Notes: generated by a model not told the origin, from the sequence alone. Counted from the stretch's first letter, positions 17,372 through 27,555 are shown. The stretch is DNA of 64,000 nt from Bradymonas sp963697525 (GCA_963697525.1 OY969087.1:2356001-2420000), one strand, 5' to 3'. Translations and numbers: made by a program.

Positions 17372-18639
17372 CAGTGCCCCGTCAGAGTTCGAGTCCACTC
17401 GGTGTTGCCGTCGGGGTCGCATTCCTCGACGACGACCTTGTTGGGATAGAATTCCATGAACAAAAAGCCCAGCGTCGCCTGCCCGAAGGCCAGGTCGTTG
17501 TTGCGGTCGACCATGGTGCGCAGCTTGGAGCCGGCGCCGCTGACGCCGAACCAGGTGTTACACGGGCGCTGGTTGGTCTGCCAGACCGGCCAGGTGGGGA
17601 TGTCGGGCACGCTGTTGAACCACTGGCGGTTGTGGTCGTGGCCGGCCAGGTAGAAGTCGGCTTTGTTGCAGATGAACTCGTCGACGAATTTGCGGAAGTC
17701 CCCGCCCAGGTAGGTCAAATCGCCGGGGATGCCCTCGTAGCTGCCGGCGTTGCCGTGCTGGCCGTTGGAGCGGTAGGTGTGGTGGCCAAAGACGATCGAC
17801 CAGCGCGCGTCGGTGTCGGCCAGCGCCTGTTGGACCATCTGGCCCTGCTCGTCGTAGTGGGTGCCCAGGTAGGCCAGCGAGTTGGTCTCCAGGGCGATCA
17901 ATTGGACGTTGCCGACCTTCTTGGTCCACCACGCCGAGGGCAGGTAGAACCAGTCGTGTTGCTGGGCGTAGGCCAGGTAGTAGTCGATGAGCGAGCGGTT
18001 CAGGCCGGCGCCGCCCAGGTCGTGGTTGCCCAGGGCCACGTAGATGGGCATGCGCGGGCGGTTGTCCGGCTGGCCGTCGGGCGGCGGCGGACCTTTTTTG
18101 AGCACCTGGTAGGGCTGGTCGATCTTGGTGTCGAATTGGGTGTCGTTGGCGCTCGAGGGTCCGGAGTCGTAGATGTCGTCGCCGAGCATCACGAAGCCCA
18201 CGCAGCCGCCGGCGCGGTCGCAGCGCGCCTGGGCGCCGCGAGCGATGCGTGCCTGAGCGGCGTTGCCCTCGCCGGTGTCGCCCATGACGATGAGGCGGGT
18301 GACCTGCGGGGGCGCCGGGCCGGTGTCGACGCCCGCGTCCACGCCGATATCGGCCGTGCCGGTATCCGCCAGCGCGGCGTCCTGGCCGGTCGCCGCATCC
18401 GCCGGCCCCACGTCCTCGGGCGGGAGCCCGATATCCCGGTGGCCGGAGGCAGCGGTGTCGGACGTTGACACCGCCGCGTCGGTCGTGCGGCCAGAGGCCG
18501 CCGTGTCGTCGGAACAGGCCGTCGCGGCCAGCGCCACGGCGACGAGCGCGCACACACACAGCGTTGGTGCGCGGCGCCGTCGCCAGGATCGTTTGGAGGC
18601 GGGCAGTGCGGGTGGGGCTGGGGCGTCGGGCCGAGCCAT
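17371..18639 (-). CDS. Metallophosphoesterase lipoprotein (acid-phosphatase-like)
   Basis: A 422-residue protein; ATG 18639 has GAGG five bases upstream. A lipoprotein signal ends AVALAATAC and is followed by an Asp/Ala/Thr/Ser-rich linker (about 75 residues). The calcineurin-like metal-binding motifs appear in order: MGDTGEGN, GDDIYDSG, GNHDLGG, GHHTYRSNG and GHDHNRQW, which bind the two active-site metals. The arrangement resembles purple acid phosphatases. It would hydrolyse phosphomonoesters or diesters at the cell surface or in the periplasm. The next gene overlaps its stop codon. Confidence 0.92.
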   Translation of the reverse strand: MARPDAPAPPALPASKRSWRRRRAPTLCVCALVAVALAATACSDDTAASGRTTDAAVSTSDTAASGHRDIGLPPEDVGPADAATGQDAALADTGTADIGVDAGVDTGPAPPQVTRLIVMGDTGEGNAAQARIARGAQARCDRAGGCVGFVMLGDDIYDSGPSSANDTQFDTKIDQPYQVLKKGPPPPDGQPDNRPRMPIYVALGNHDLGGAGLNRSLIDYYLAYAQQHDWFYLPSAWWTKKVGNVQLIALETNSLAYLGTHYDEQGQMVQQALADTDARWSIVFGHHTYRSNGQHGNAGSYEGIPGDLTYLGGDFRKFVDEFICNKADFYLAGHDHNRQWFNSVPDIPTWPVWQTNQRPCNTWFGVSGAGSKLRTMVDRNNDLAFGQATLGFLFMEFYPNKVVVEECDPDGNTEWTRTLTGH

Positions 18640-18735
18640 CGCTACCTCGTGGCCATGGGAACACAGGCGATTCGTTCGATGGTCGGTCATTGTAGCGGGG
18701 CGCGGCGTGATCGCAAGGCAGTGAGGGGCCGCCGT

Positions 18736-18852
18736 TGGAAAAGCCGTTTAGGTTTAGGTTTACGTTCAGGTTTAGGTTTAGGTGTGGGGCTGTGAAGCCC
18801 ACAGAACCTCAACGTAAACGTGTACCTCAACGTAAACCTAAACGGCCTTTCC
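18736..18852. repeat. Inverted repeat with TTTAGG-type units and central hairpin
   Basis: The left arm (GGAAAAGCCGTTTAGGTTT, from 18737) contains four GTTTAGG-like units. The right arm (ending GTAAACCTAAACGGCCTTT near 18850) is its complement apart from a six-base extra unit. Between them a second hairpin is formed by GTGGGGCT and AGCCCAC with a GTGA loop (about 18783-18802). The structure could be a transcription terminator or an extruded cruciform. It lies in the 282-base region between the DUF2270 gene and the metallophosphoesterase gene, both on the minus strand. Confidence 0.75.
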
Positions 18853-18921
18853 CGCCGATAGGGTCGATGTGGAACCACCCCCGAAACTATCGCATTCGCT
18901 CCTGTACGCGCGAGCCGACGA

Positions 18922-19662
18922 TCACGTCGAGTCGCGGTCCTTGTCGCGGTCGCGCCGCGGATGGGTCTCGATCTCGTCGGTCGTCGGCGGGCGCCACAGC
19001 CAGCGCGCCGGCAGCAGGCGATGCAGGGGGGCGGGCTGCTCGACCCAGTTGATGATGCGGTCCGACGGGGCGCGCACCGCCAGGATCAACGAGGCCAGCG
19101 TGACCAGCCCGAGCACGATGAACACGACCCACCCTGGGATGGGCCCGACGTGCGCTCGGGCGACGAATTCAGCCGACGTCGCCGGGCGCTGCGGGTGCAG
19201 GTCGAGCTTGAGCAGCCAGGCGCCCACCGTGATCGTGAACAGGTAAAAGTAGTTTCGCCGGATGCGAAACCCCAGCGCGTCGATGAGGCTGAGCCGCGGC
19301 AGCGTGTAGCCCAGATCCCGGGCCAACGCGTCGAGGTTTTCGTGGACCTCTTCCGGGGAACAGCTCTCCTCGTCGGACAGCGCTCCGGCGAAGACGTATT
19401 GGTGCAGCAGGCGAATGCGCGCATTCCAGATGTCGTAGATCTGATAGCGACGCGACTCCATGAGCAAAAAGAATGAGTCGATGACCAGCAACAGCAGCAG
19501 CACGAAGTGGGGCGTTTCGGCCGAGCCCAGCACGAACGAGAGCACGCCGGCGTTGGTCACCACCGCCCAGTTGGTGGTGGTGTCCATGCGCTGGCGCCAC
19601 ACGTCGGCGTGGGCGATGGCCGCCCGGTAAAAGTGGATGACCGCTGTCGATGGCTCCGCCAT
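18922..19662 (-). CDS. DUF2270 membrane protein
   Basis: A 246-residue membrane protein. It begins with VIHFYRAAIAHADVWRQRMDTTTNWAVV and continues through a helix pair and LLMESRRYQIYDIWNARIRLL, the signature of the DUF2270 family. Four membrane helices are visible (two near residues 35-70, one around YFYLFTITVGAWLL, one around GWVVFIVLGLVTLASLILAV). The C-terminal tail is highly charged (Arg/Asp-rich). The family is widespread in bacteria with no assigned function. It lies five bases after the dienelactone hydrolase gene on the same strand, so the two form an operon. Confidence 0.85.
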   Translation of the reverse strand: MAEPSTAVIHFYRAAIAHADVWRQRMDTTTNWAVVTNAGVLSFVLGSAETPHFVLLLLLVIDSFFLLMESRRYQIYDIWNARIRLLHQYVFAGALSDEESCSPEEVHENLDALARDLGYTLPRLSLIDALGFRIRRNYFYLFTITVGAWLLKLDLHPQRPATSAEFVARAHVGPIPGWVVFIVLGLVTLASLILAVRAPSDRIINWVEQPAPLHRLLPARWLWRPPTTDEIETHPRRDRDKDRDST

Positions 19663-19667
19663 AGGCT

Positions 19668-20384
19668 CTACTCGAAGAGGCGCTCGAAGGCGTCGACCAT
19701 GTCCTTCCAGGAGTGCGCGTCGGCCAGCGGGTTATACGCCAGCCCGTGCTCGGGCATGTTGACGCCGGGATGGGTAAAGGCGTGGTAGGTCTTGCCGTAG
19801 GCATGCAGTTGCCAGTCGGCGCCACACTCGGACATCTCGGCCATGAACGCCGCCAGCTTCTCGGGCGGGGCAGCGGGGTCCTCGTAGCCGTGGTAGACGC
19901 GCACCTCCGCGTCGACGGCGTCGGCCTCGGCCGGAAACGGCGTATCCAGGGTGCCGTGGAAGCTGGCCACGCCGCGCACGTCGGCGCCGCTTCTGGCGAG
20001 CTCGAGCACACACATCCCTCCGAAACAAAAGCCGATGGCCGCGACGCGCCCGTCGTCGACCACGTCGAGCGCGCGCGCGGCCGCCAGCCCCGCGGCCAGG
20101 CGTCGGCGCAGCGCCTTTCGGTCCTCGGCCAGCGGCTGCATCAGGGCGCGCGCCTCCTGGCGATCGTCGGTGAACGTGCGCCCGCCGTAATTGTCCAGCG
20201 CGAAGCCCACCCAGCCGAGCTCGGCGAATTTCTCGGCCTTCTCGCGCTCGAAGTCGCCCTGGCCGCGGAAGGCGTGCGAGATCAGCACGCACGGGCGTGG
20301 CCCGTCGATGGAATCATCCCAGGCGGCAAAGCCCGATAGCTCGGTGTCACCGTCGCGATAAGCGATGTCGGTCGTCTTGATCAT
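19668..20384 (-). CDS. Dienelactone hydrolase family protein
   Basis: A 238-residue alpha/beta hydrolase. The start at 20384 has AAAGGAG seven bases upstream. The nucleophile is Cys120 in GFCFGG, the acid is probably Asp169 (YHGYEDP) and the base His201 (KTYHAF), the Cys-Asp-His triad of dienelactone hydrolases. Such enzymes open lactones in aromatic degradation or hydrolyse carboxyesters; the physiological substrate here is unknown. It is the first gene of a two-gene unit with DUF2270 and divergent from a lipoprotein gene, with 254 bases of upstream space. Confidence 0.92.
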   Translation of the reverse strand: MIKTTDIAYRDGDTELSGFAAWDDSIDGPRPCVLISHAFRGQGDFEREKAEKFAELGWVGFALDNYGGRTFTDDRQEARALMQPLAEDRKALRRRLAAGLAAARALDVVDDGRVAAIGFCFGGMCVLELARSGADVRGVASFHGTLDTPFPAEADAVDAEVRVYHGYEDPAAPPEKLAAFMAEMSECGADWQLHAYGKTYHAFTHPGVNMPEHGLAYNPLADAHSWKDMVDAFERLFE

Positions 20385-20638
20385 GGTGTGGCTCCTTTGG
20401 GGGATTGGCCGTTCGTTGTGGGTGCTATTGACATAGCAGGCGCGGCCATTTTCGCAAGACGCCCCGGCCAAACGCGACGACCTCGATTACAGAAATGCAA
20501 AAAAGATCGCCGTTTGCGCCCACTCACGCCGCGATCTCGGCGGGGCCCACGCAACGAAACGGCCTGTTCTGCCGAAAACCATTATGAGGGCAATGCGCCC
20601 CGACAGTGACAGAGTCCGACCTTGCTACAGGAAACGAC

Positions 20639-21934
20639 ATGCGACGCCCGAATTGGATGATCCTCATTGTAACGGCCCTATTGTTGATCCCGGCATGCGG
20701 CGGGCAAATGCCCGAGTCGCACGCCTCGGCGTCGGACACGCCCGGCGATGCCCGCGATCCCGGCTTCACCGGTGGCGGAAAGGCCGACTCGGAGGTGCCC
20801 GAGGAGGGCTGCAGCGTGACGCCGGACGCGCCGGCCGCGCCGGCCGCGCCGCCGCGCCTGGAGGTGGACAGCGACCAGACGACCACCGCCATGCCCGGGG
20901 CACCTCACCTCGCTCAAATCCCGGCGGGGGTGGTGGTCGAGGGCTTTGGCCCCGGCGCGTACCCCCAGTGGGAAAGTGACTGGCATCTTTTCGATCCCGA
21001 GACGCTCCAGACCCTCGATAAAGGCGGGGAAGTCATGAGGGTCCCCGGCACGCACGGGGTGATTGCGCCGGTCATCGCCGCGGGCCAGGACCATATCTAC
21101 TTCGGCTTTACCCGAGATGGCGGCTACCACAACGGTCACCAGTGCATGTTGACCCGGCTCGACGCGCGCAGCACGCAGACCGTTACACATGCCGGACACT
21201 TGGATTTTTGTAACGGCCAGTACTATGCGTCCGCTGACGACTATGCCTCCGTGCTGTACGTCAACACCGAGGACAACGCCGTGCGGTTCGCCACGCTCAC
21301 GGGCACCGCGGACGAGCAGACCGGCAGCAGGGTGGTGGTCGCCGAGCCCGATGCTTCCTCCACGTCGTATGTCTATGCGAGGGCGTTGGCCTACAGCCCC
21401 GGCGTCGAGCGCTACGTCGCGGTGTACCTGGGCGTGAATTACCCGAAGGCTAGTCTTTACAGCGTGCTCGTCAAACCAACGCGCAATTTTGGCAGCGTCG
21501 CCACCCAGCCGGTCGCCATCCTGAACACCAACCTCGACGAGGGGCAGCAGTACACCGCGGCGTTGTCCGAGGTGTCGCTCACCTGGAACGGCGAGGGCTT
21601 CGGGCTGTTTGGCCTCGACCATAACACGCTGGTGTTTCGCTCGTTGGACGCCGCCGGCGAACCCGAAGCTGACGCGGTCGACGTGGTCGACGATGTTCGC
21701 AGCTTCGCCGCCGTTCGCAGTGGTGACCGCTATGTCATCGTGACCAATTCGACGTCCGACGCCCGGCCCACCGCCCATCTTGTCTCGGCCACCGGCGAGG
21801 AGCTGGCCAGCCTGCAGTTGAGCGCGGAGCCGGCCGCCCATCCAGCCCTCGTCGCCGCCGAGGCTGGCTTTGTGGCCGGCTGGGCCGACCCCAATAACAA
21901 GATCAACTTGATGCGCTTTCGGCTGGCCGAATGA
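20639..21934 (+). CDS. Lipoprotein with WD/beta-propeller-like C-terminal region, unknown function
   Basis: A 431-residue protein; ATG 20639 has AGGA six bases upstream. The signal ends LLLIPAC, followed by a Ser/Ala/Gly-rich linker with GGGKAD and many Ala-Pro pairs. From about residue 100 the sequence is a run of strand-like blocks (DHIYFGFTRDGGYHNG, SVLYVNTEDNAVRF, YVAVYLGVNYP, GFGLFGLDHNTLVF, YVIVTNSTSD, GFVAGWADPNNKI) that read like blades of a beta-propeller. No enzyme motif is recognised. It is read divergently from the dienelactone hydrolase and is followed after 46 bases by a small gene on the same strand. Confidence 0.7.
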   Translation: MRRPNWMILIVTALLLIPACGGQMPESHASASDTPGDARDPGFTGGGKADSEVPEEGCSVTPDAPAAPAAPPRLEVDSDQTTTAMPGAPHLAQIPAGVVVEGFGPGAYPQWESDWHLFDPETLQTLDKGGEVMRVPGTHGVIAPVIAAGQDHIYFGFTRDGGYHNGHQCMLTRLDARSTQTVTHAGHLDFCNGQYYASADDYASVLYVNTEDNAVRFATLTGTADEQTGSRVVVAEPDASSTSYVYARALAYSPGVERYVAVYLGVNYPKASLYSVLVKPTRNFGSVATQPVAILNTNLDEGQQYTAALSEVSLTWNGEGFGLFGLDHNTLVFRSLDAAGEPEADAVDVVDDVRSFAAVRSGDRYVIVTNSTSDARPTAHLVSATGEELASLQLSAEPAAHPALVAAEAGFVAGWADPNNKINLMRFRLAE

Positions 21935-21980
21935 GCCTGGTCGACTGAGCGTGGCACAGTCCAAACGACGGAGACGAACG

Positions 21981-22328
21981 ATGAAATATCTACGAGCTTG
22001 TTTCAGCGCACCCGAGGACAAAAGGCAGCGCGCGATCGAGCGCTTCGACTGGCTGGCCGACGAGCTGCGTGACGCGGTCAGCGGCGTCGACGTCGCCGAC
22101 TTGCAGCAAACTCTGCACGACCCCGAGGCGCGCACCGCCGCCAAGGAGCGCGCCCTGGTGATGCTCGGTCTGCTGGCCAGCGCCCACGCCAGCGCCGTGC
22201 TCGCCTGGTTCGACCCGGCCGGCGAGCACTGGCGGGTGCGCATGTTGCATCGGCTGGTGGTCTCGGAGTGTGCGCGGCGCCGAGCGCCCGCGGTCGGCCC
22301 ACGCCGAGCGCGGCGGCGGGCCGCGTGA
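21981..22328 (+). CDS. Small helical hypothetical protein, 115 residues
   Basis: Starts at ATG 21981 (CGGAG upstream). The protein is mostly helical and charged (MKYLRACFSAPEDKRQRAIERF), with a Leu/Ala-rich centre (ERALVMLGLLASAHASAVLAWF) too polar at its ends to be a clear membrane helix. The C terminus is very Arg/Ala-rich. No known family is recognised. It ends four bases before the convergent stop of the TSP3/OmpA gene. Confidence 0.5.
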   Translation: MKYLRACFSAPEDKRQRAIERFDWLADELRDAVSGVDVADLQQTLHDPEARTAAKERALVMLGLLASAHASAVLAWFDPAGEHWRVRMLHRLVVSECARRRAPAVGPRRARRRAA

Positions 22329-22332
22329 GGCC

Positions 22333-25300
22333 TTAGTCGGAGCTGCGTTTGAGGATCTCGAACTGCACGCGCCGCTCCTTGGCCCAGTCGGCCTGGCTCA
22401 TCTTCTTATCCGGCTTGCTCGCCGCGCCGTAGCCGGTCGCGCGCAGCCGCTGCGGATCGACGCCCGCCCGCTCGATGAGGTAGTAGCGCACGACCTTGGC
22501 GCGCTCCCAGGACAGGTGGAAGTTGTACTCGCCGGGGCCGCGGCTGTCGGCGAAGCCCTGGATCTCGACGAGCTTGATCTCGGGGTGGTCCTCGAGGGTC
22601 TTGGCGAGCTCGTCGAGCACCGCGAACGAGGCCTTCTGGAGCACGGCGCGGTCGGTCTCGAAGTAGATCTTGGTGTCGATGTCGATGGTGTGCTTCTTGA
22701 CGACCACCTTGGGTTTTCGGCCCTGGTCGGGGCAGCCGTCGCCGTCGTCGTAATTGTTGAACGTCTCGGGCTCGTCGGGGCATTGGTCGTCGGCGTCGAC
22801 GATGCCGTCGGAGTCGTTGTCGAGGTCGGGGCAGCCGTCGTCGTCGGCGAAGCGGTCGAGGTCCTCGGCCACGTTGGGGCATTGGTCGACGTCGTCGTTG
22901 ACGCCGTCTTTGTCGTTGTCGATGTCCGGGCAGCCGTCCTCGTCGGCGAAGCCGTCGAGGTCCTCGGCGGTGCGCGGACACTTGTCGACGGCGTTGATGA
23001 TGTCGTCGTGGTCGAAGTCGAGCTGAGGACAGCGCTCCGGGGAGACGCTGGCGAAGCTACCATCGGGCGGATCGACGCAGGGGTCGCCCGAATCCCCGGC
23101 GTGGAAGGCGAGGCTTGCGAACGCGCGCAGCGCCGGTGCGCCCAGCCCGCGGATGACCCCGCGGCCGACGCCCGCGCGTACCTCCGTGCGCTCACTGAGC
23201 GCCAGGCGCCCGCCCACGACCACCTCGCCGCTGGTCTCGAAGCGGTTGTGAAACGGGGTGGTCAGCGCCGTGGCCATGGTAAACTCCGCGCCCACACCCC
23301 AGCGCCGCTCCTGCCACTTGGCGCCGGCCTGGGTGGTGAGCTTGTCGCCGTCGATGGCCATGTACAGCTTGGTGTCCGGCTGCAGGCGCGCACCCACGTT
23401 GACGGCGGTGACCAGCCGGCCGAACTGGGTCGACAACAGCAATTTTGGGTGGACGGTGATTCCATCGGCGCCCAGGTAGGCCGCGGCGCTGGCCGTCGGA
23501 AAGATCACCGGCACGACCAGGCCGATGCCGCTGTGGCCGGCGCTGGTCAGGGCGGCCTTGGCGTATAATTCGATATTTCCCAGCCCGGTGCTGGCGACAC
23601 TTCCCAGCCCGAAGCCCGGGTATTGGGCGCTCTGGTGGGGCACGGTGGGCACGATGAAGCCGGCCTCGAGGTGGTGACCCAGCCCGACGGCGCCGGACAG
23701 GTCGACCTGCAGGCGGTCGTCGAGCAGGGCGCGCTCGGGCAGGCTGCCGTCGCGGGGGTCGACCACCAGCGGCTTGCTCACGTATTGGCCCGTCGCCGCG
23801 ATGCGAAACGCCATATTGGGAAGCGTTTGCGCGGTCGCCGTCGAGAAGATTGCCCGGCCGGAGGGCTCGAGCCGGTACGGGTTTCCCTCGATGGCGGCGT
23901 GGCGAGCGTCGGGATGCTCGGCGGCCTCGGCCGACGCGGCCGCCAGCAGGACGACGAGCACCAGCAGGGTGGCCCCCCAGGGCCGGGTGCGCCGGGCGTT
24001 TGGCGAGCGCCGTCGGCGCCAGATGGCCAACGCGGCGAGCGCCAAAAACAACAGCACGAGCCCACCGGGCGTGGGAGCGCCGCCTTGCCCGCTGGTCGAA
24101 CAGCTCTCCCCGGCGCCGCCGGTCACCGGTCCCTCGAACCACCCCACGCCGTCATCCTTGGGGTTGAGGGGGTCGGATTTGTGCACCTGGACCTCGGTCT
24201 TGTCGGGCACCCCGCCGTTGTCGGAGTCCAGATCGCGGTAGTCGGGCGTGCCGTCGCCGTCGGTGTCCCGCGGGGGCGTGCGCCAGTCGGCGTCGCCGGC
24301 TTCCTCGGCGTCCGGAATGGTGTCGGCGTCGCTGTCGAGGTCGAGCGCGTCGATCACCCCGTCATGGTCGGTGTCGCGGGGGTGGGCCGGCTGGCCGACC
24401 TCGTCGCCGTCGGAGATGCCGTCGCCGTCGGTGTCCGGATTGCGCGGATCGGTGCCGATGGTCTGTTCCTGGTGGTTGGTCAGCCCGTCGTGGTCCGGAT
24501 CGGCCGTCCAATCGTCGAGGGGGTCGAGCGGGTCGGTGTGGTCGTGGTTGACCTCGGTGCCGTCGGGCACGCCGCCGTTGTCGGTGTCGCGTTTGCGCGG
24601 GTCGGTCTCGTCGTGGTCGCGCACCCCGTTGTGATTGGCGTCCTCGTCGCCGTCGATCAACCCGTCGTGGTCGCTGTCGGCGATCAACGGGTCGGTCTCG
24701 GTGGGTCCGGTGGCGCCGTCGTGGTTGCGGTCTTCGACGCCATCGGGCAGCCCGTCGTTGTCGGTGTCGGCGCGGGTGGGGTCGGTATGGGTTGACGGGT
24801 CGGTGTCGCCGCGAAGCCCGACCTCCAGGCCGTCGGCCAGCCCGTCGTGATCGGTGTCGCGCTCCAGCGGGTCGGTGCCCACGACGTTGACCTCGGTGCC
24901 GTCATCGAGGCCGTCGTCGTCGGTATCCGGCTCCAGCGGGTCGGTCTCGTCGGCGCCGCGCTGGCCGTCGTGGTTTTTATCCTCGACGCCGTCGGCCAGC
25001 CGATCGCCGTCGGTGTCCGGGTCCAGCGGGTTGGTCTCGTTGTCGAATTGCCACGTGCCGTCGTGGTTTTTGTCCTCGATGCCGTCATCCAGCCCGTCTT
25101 TATCGGTGTCCGGGTCGTTGGGATTGCTCGGCCCCAGCACACCGTAGCGCGCGTGGACCTCGACGCCGTCGCCCAGCCCGTCGTGGTCGCTGTCGGGATT
25201 GCAGGGCACGGTGCGGTTGACGATGTCCTGGCCGTCGGTGTCCTTCCAGGTCACCCGGTACTCCTCGACGCTGGTCAACCCGTCGTGATCGGGGTCGCGC

Positions 25301-26830
25301 GCGGCGTCCGAGGGGTCGAGGGGATCGAGGAATTCGGTGACCGCCGGGTCGCACTCCTCGCGGGTGCTGTAGCGCACCTCCCAACCGTCGTCCATGCCGT
25401 CGTCGTCGGTGTCGAAGAGGGTGGGGTCGGTCTCGCCTGCGTCGCGCATGCCGTTGTGGTTGCGATCTTCGTTGCCGTCTTCGAGCTTGTCGCCGTCGCT
25501 GTCGGCGCTGTTGGCCACCGTGTGCGTGCTCGGGTCCTGGTCGGCCACGAAGCGCGTCCTATCGGTGGCGCCGGGGTCGCGCGGGGAGATCTGCGGGGTG
25601 GTCAAGCCGCGCTCGAGGCCGTCTGAGAGCCCGTCGTGGTCGGTGTCGAAGGCGATGGGGCTGCTGCCGTAGCGCACCTCGCCGTGATCGAGCACGCCTC
25701 CTTCGTTGCCGTCGAGCAGGCCGTCGTCGTCGCTGTCGGCGTCCAACGGGTCGCTCTGCATATGGTCGACCAGCGGCAGGACTTCCTGGGCGTCGTCGAG
25801 GGCGTCGCCGTCGGTATCGCGTCGCTGGGGGTCGGTGTGGCTTCTGGGTTTGCTCGAAGACGTCGCTCAACCCATCGCCATCGGCGTCGGCGTTGTGCTC
25901 GGAGGCGGCGTTGGGATCGGTGCCGTCGGCGACCTCGACGAAGTCGTAGATGCCGTCGCCGTCGCTGTCCGGCTCGCAGGGGTCGGTGTGGGTGTCGTTG
26001 ATCTCCTGGTTGTCGTCGAGGCCGTCGAAGTCCGAGTCCGCCAGGCTGGGGTCCAAGCACTGGTAGGTGCTTCGGCGAAGCGTGCGCTCCTCGCCGTCCT
26101 GCATGCCGTCGCCGTCGGTGTCCGGATTGTACGGATCGGTGTGGTAGGCGTTGAGCTCGAGGCCGTCGTTCAGCCCGTCGTGGTCGGTGTCGGCCTCGGC
26201 CGGGTCGGTCTCCTCGCCGTACAGCGGCTCGAAGATGCCGTTGCCGTTGGGGTCGAAGGCGACCTGGCCGTTGTGATCGGCGTCTTCCTGCCCGTCGGGC
26301 AGCCCGTCGGCGTCGCTGTCGGTGGTGACGTCGCTCGTGCCCAGCAGGCTCTCCTGGTAGAAGGTCAGCCCGTCGCCATCCTGATCGAGCAGATCGTCGG
26401 AGGGATCGGTGGGGTCGGTCTGGTCGATCTGGATCTCGGCGCCGTCGTCGGTGCCCCCGCCGTCGGTGTCGGCCACCAGTGGGTTGGTGCCCAGCCCGCG
26501 CAGCTCGGCGGCGTCGCTCAGCCCGTCGCCGTCGGTGTCCGGGTTGGTGGGATCGGTGTGGTAGCGAAGCTCCTCGTTGTCCCGTAGGTAGTCGCCGTCG
26601 GTGTCGATGGAGGTGGGGTTGGTGCCCAGTTGCTGCTCACGGGCATTGCTCAACCCGTCGCGATCGGGATCGCCCTGGGCCGATTGCGAGGTGATATCGC
26701 CGAAATACTGCGTCTCCCAGGCGTCGTCGAGCCCGTCGTGATCGGTATCGGCGGCAAATGCGGTCGCGCTCACGCATACCACGACCACGATGGTCACCCA
26801 CCCCGCCAGCCATCTACCACACTGATACAT
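22333..26830 (-). pseudogene. Thrombospondin type 3 repeat protein fused to OmpA-type outer-membrane protein, frameshifted
   Basis: Read from ATG 26830, the protein would have about 1498 residues: a signal peptide, more than thirty acidic DxDxDGxxD calcium-binding TSP3 repeats (about 26750-24180), then CSTSGQGGAPTPGG, a hydrophobic stretch and RRRR (about 24102-24004), which is a MYXO-CTERM-like sorting tail. It does not stop there but runs in frame into a second signal-like segment (TLLVLVVLLAAASAEA), a beta-barrel, three more TSP3 repeats and an OmpA peptidoglycan-binding domain (IYFETD...GFADSRGPGEYN). One extra base in GGG at 25846-25848 splits the frame; removing it restores FEQTRSHTDP. 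The broken upstream piece ends near 25559 and the downstream piece reopens before 25761. The surface protein would bind calcium and anchor to peptidoglycan. Confidence 0.75.
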
Positions 26831-27077
26831 CACGACCCCGAAAGCCCGATTCGCCAGCACTGCACAACCCTACGCGCCCATCTTCTCAGCTCCCAAAGCT
26901 GGGAATACTGGGGAGTGTGCGCATAGTTTCATAACTTCGCTGTGCGGATCTGCGGTTCAACCGCAATCCTTAAGATTTTAGACGCTGTTGCGTCCACGTC
27001 AACTTCTCCCCGCATTAAAGTCGCACAAAAATGAGGAAAAGTGGAGGTTTTTGAAGGGGCTACGTGATGGTGTTTCT
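26831..27077. other. Gene-free stretch upstream of the TSP3 gene
   Basis: About 250 bases, AT-rich around 26930-27000, lying upstream of the TSP3 gene and downstream of arsC. It probably holds the TSP3 promoter. Two in-frame GTG codons upstream of ATG 26830 (at 26860 and 26833) leave the translation start uncertain. No repeat or terminator is obvious. Confidence 0.4.
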
Positions 27078-27428
27078 TTATTCGAACAGCGCCAGCACTG
27101 CCTCGGGCGGTCGGCCGACGGCGGCTTTACCGTCGGCGATGACCACCGGGCGCTCGATGAGCGACGGGTGTTCGACCATCGCGCCGATGAGGTCCTCGCG
27201 GCTCAGGGTATCGTCGTCGAGGTTGAGCAGGGTGTAGGCGTCTTCTTTTTTGCGCATCAGGTCGCGCGGCTGCATGCCCAGCATGTTCAGCACCCGCGAG
27301 AGGGTCTCGGGGTCGGGCGGGTTGTTGCGATATTTGCGGATCGTCGGCTCGATGCCGCGTTCTTCGAGCAGCGCCAGGGTCTGCCGCGATTTGCTGCAGC
27401 GCGGGTAGTGCCAGATTTCGACGTTCAT
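27078..27428 (-). CDS. arsC: Arsenate reductase, glutaredoxin-coupled ArsC type
   Basis: A 116-residue protein of normal family length. The N-terminal strand leads to HYPRCSKSR, with the catalytic Cys11, and the C-terminal part has EHPSLIERPVVIADGKAAVGRPPE, in which the Arg residues bind the oxyanion. This is the E. coli plasmid R773-type (ArsC/YfgD-like) arsenate reductase, which reduces arsenate using glutathione and glutaredoxin. No other ars gene is nearby, so it may instead be one of the housekeeping Spx/ArsC-like proteins of unclear substrate. Stands alone with a short AT-rich region downstream. Confidence 0.88.
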   Translation of the reverse strand: MNVEIWHYPRCSKSRQTLALLEERGIEPTIRKYRNNPPDPETLSRVLNMLGMQPRDLMRKKEDAYTLLNLDDDTLSREDLIGAMVEHPSLIERPVVIADGKAAVGRPPEAVLALFE

Positions 27429-27555
27429 TGGTGCTCCTTGCTTTTTCGACGGATGGGAATCAGCCTCAGTTGGAATAACGCGCCCGGTTGGGTCGGTCCA
27501 TTTATTCGAGCCGGCCGAGCGCTGGTATAGCCAAAGCAGACGCGACGGACAATCA

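Noticed and set aside
18736..18852. TTTAGG units considered as a true telomere or linear chromosome end
   Set aside because: It lies inside the contiguous window between two genes with an inverted complement 100 bases away, so it is a cruciform or terminator-type repeat.
27078..27428. arsC considered as part of an arsenic-resistance operon
   Set aside because: No arsR, arsB, acr3 or arsM gene is in the vicinity; only the single reductase-like gene is present.
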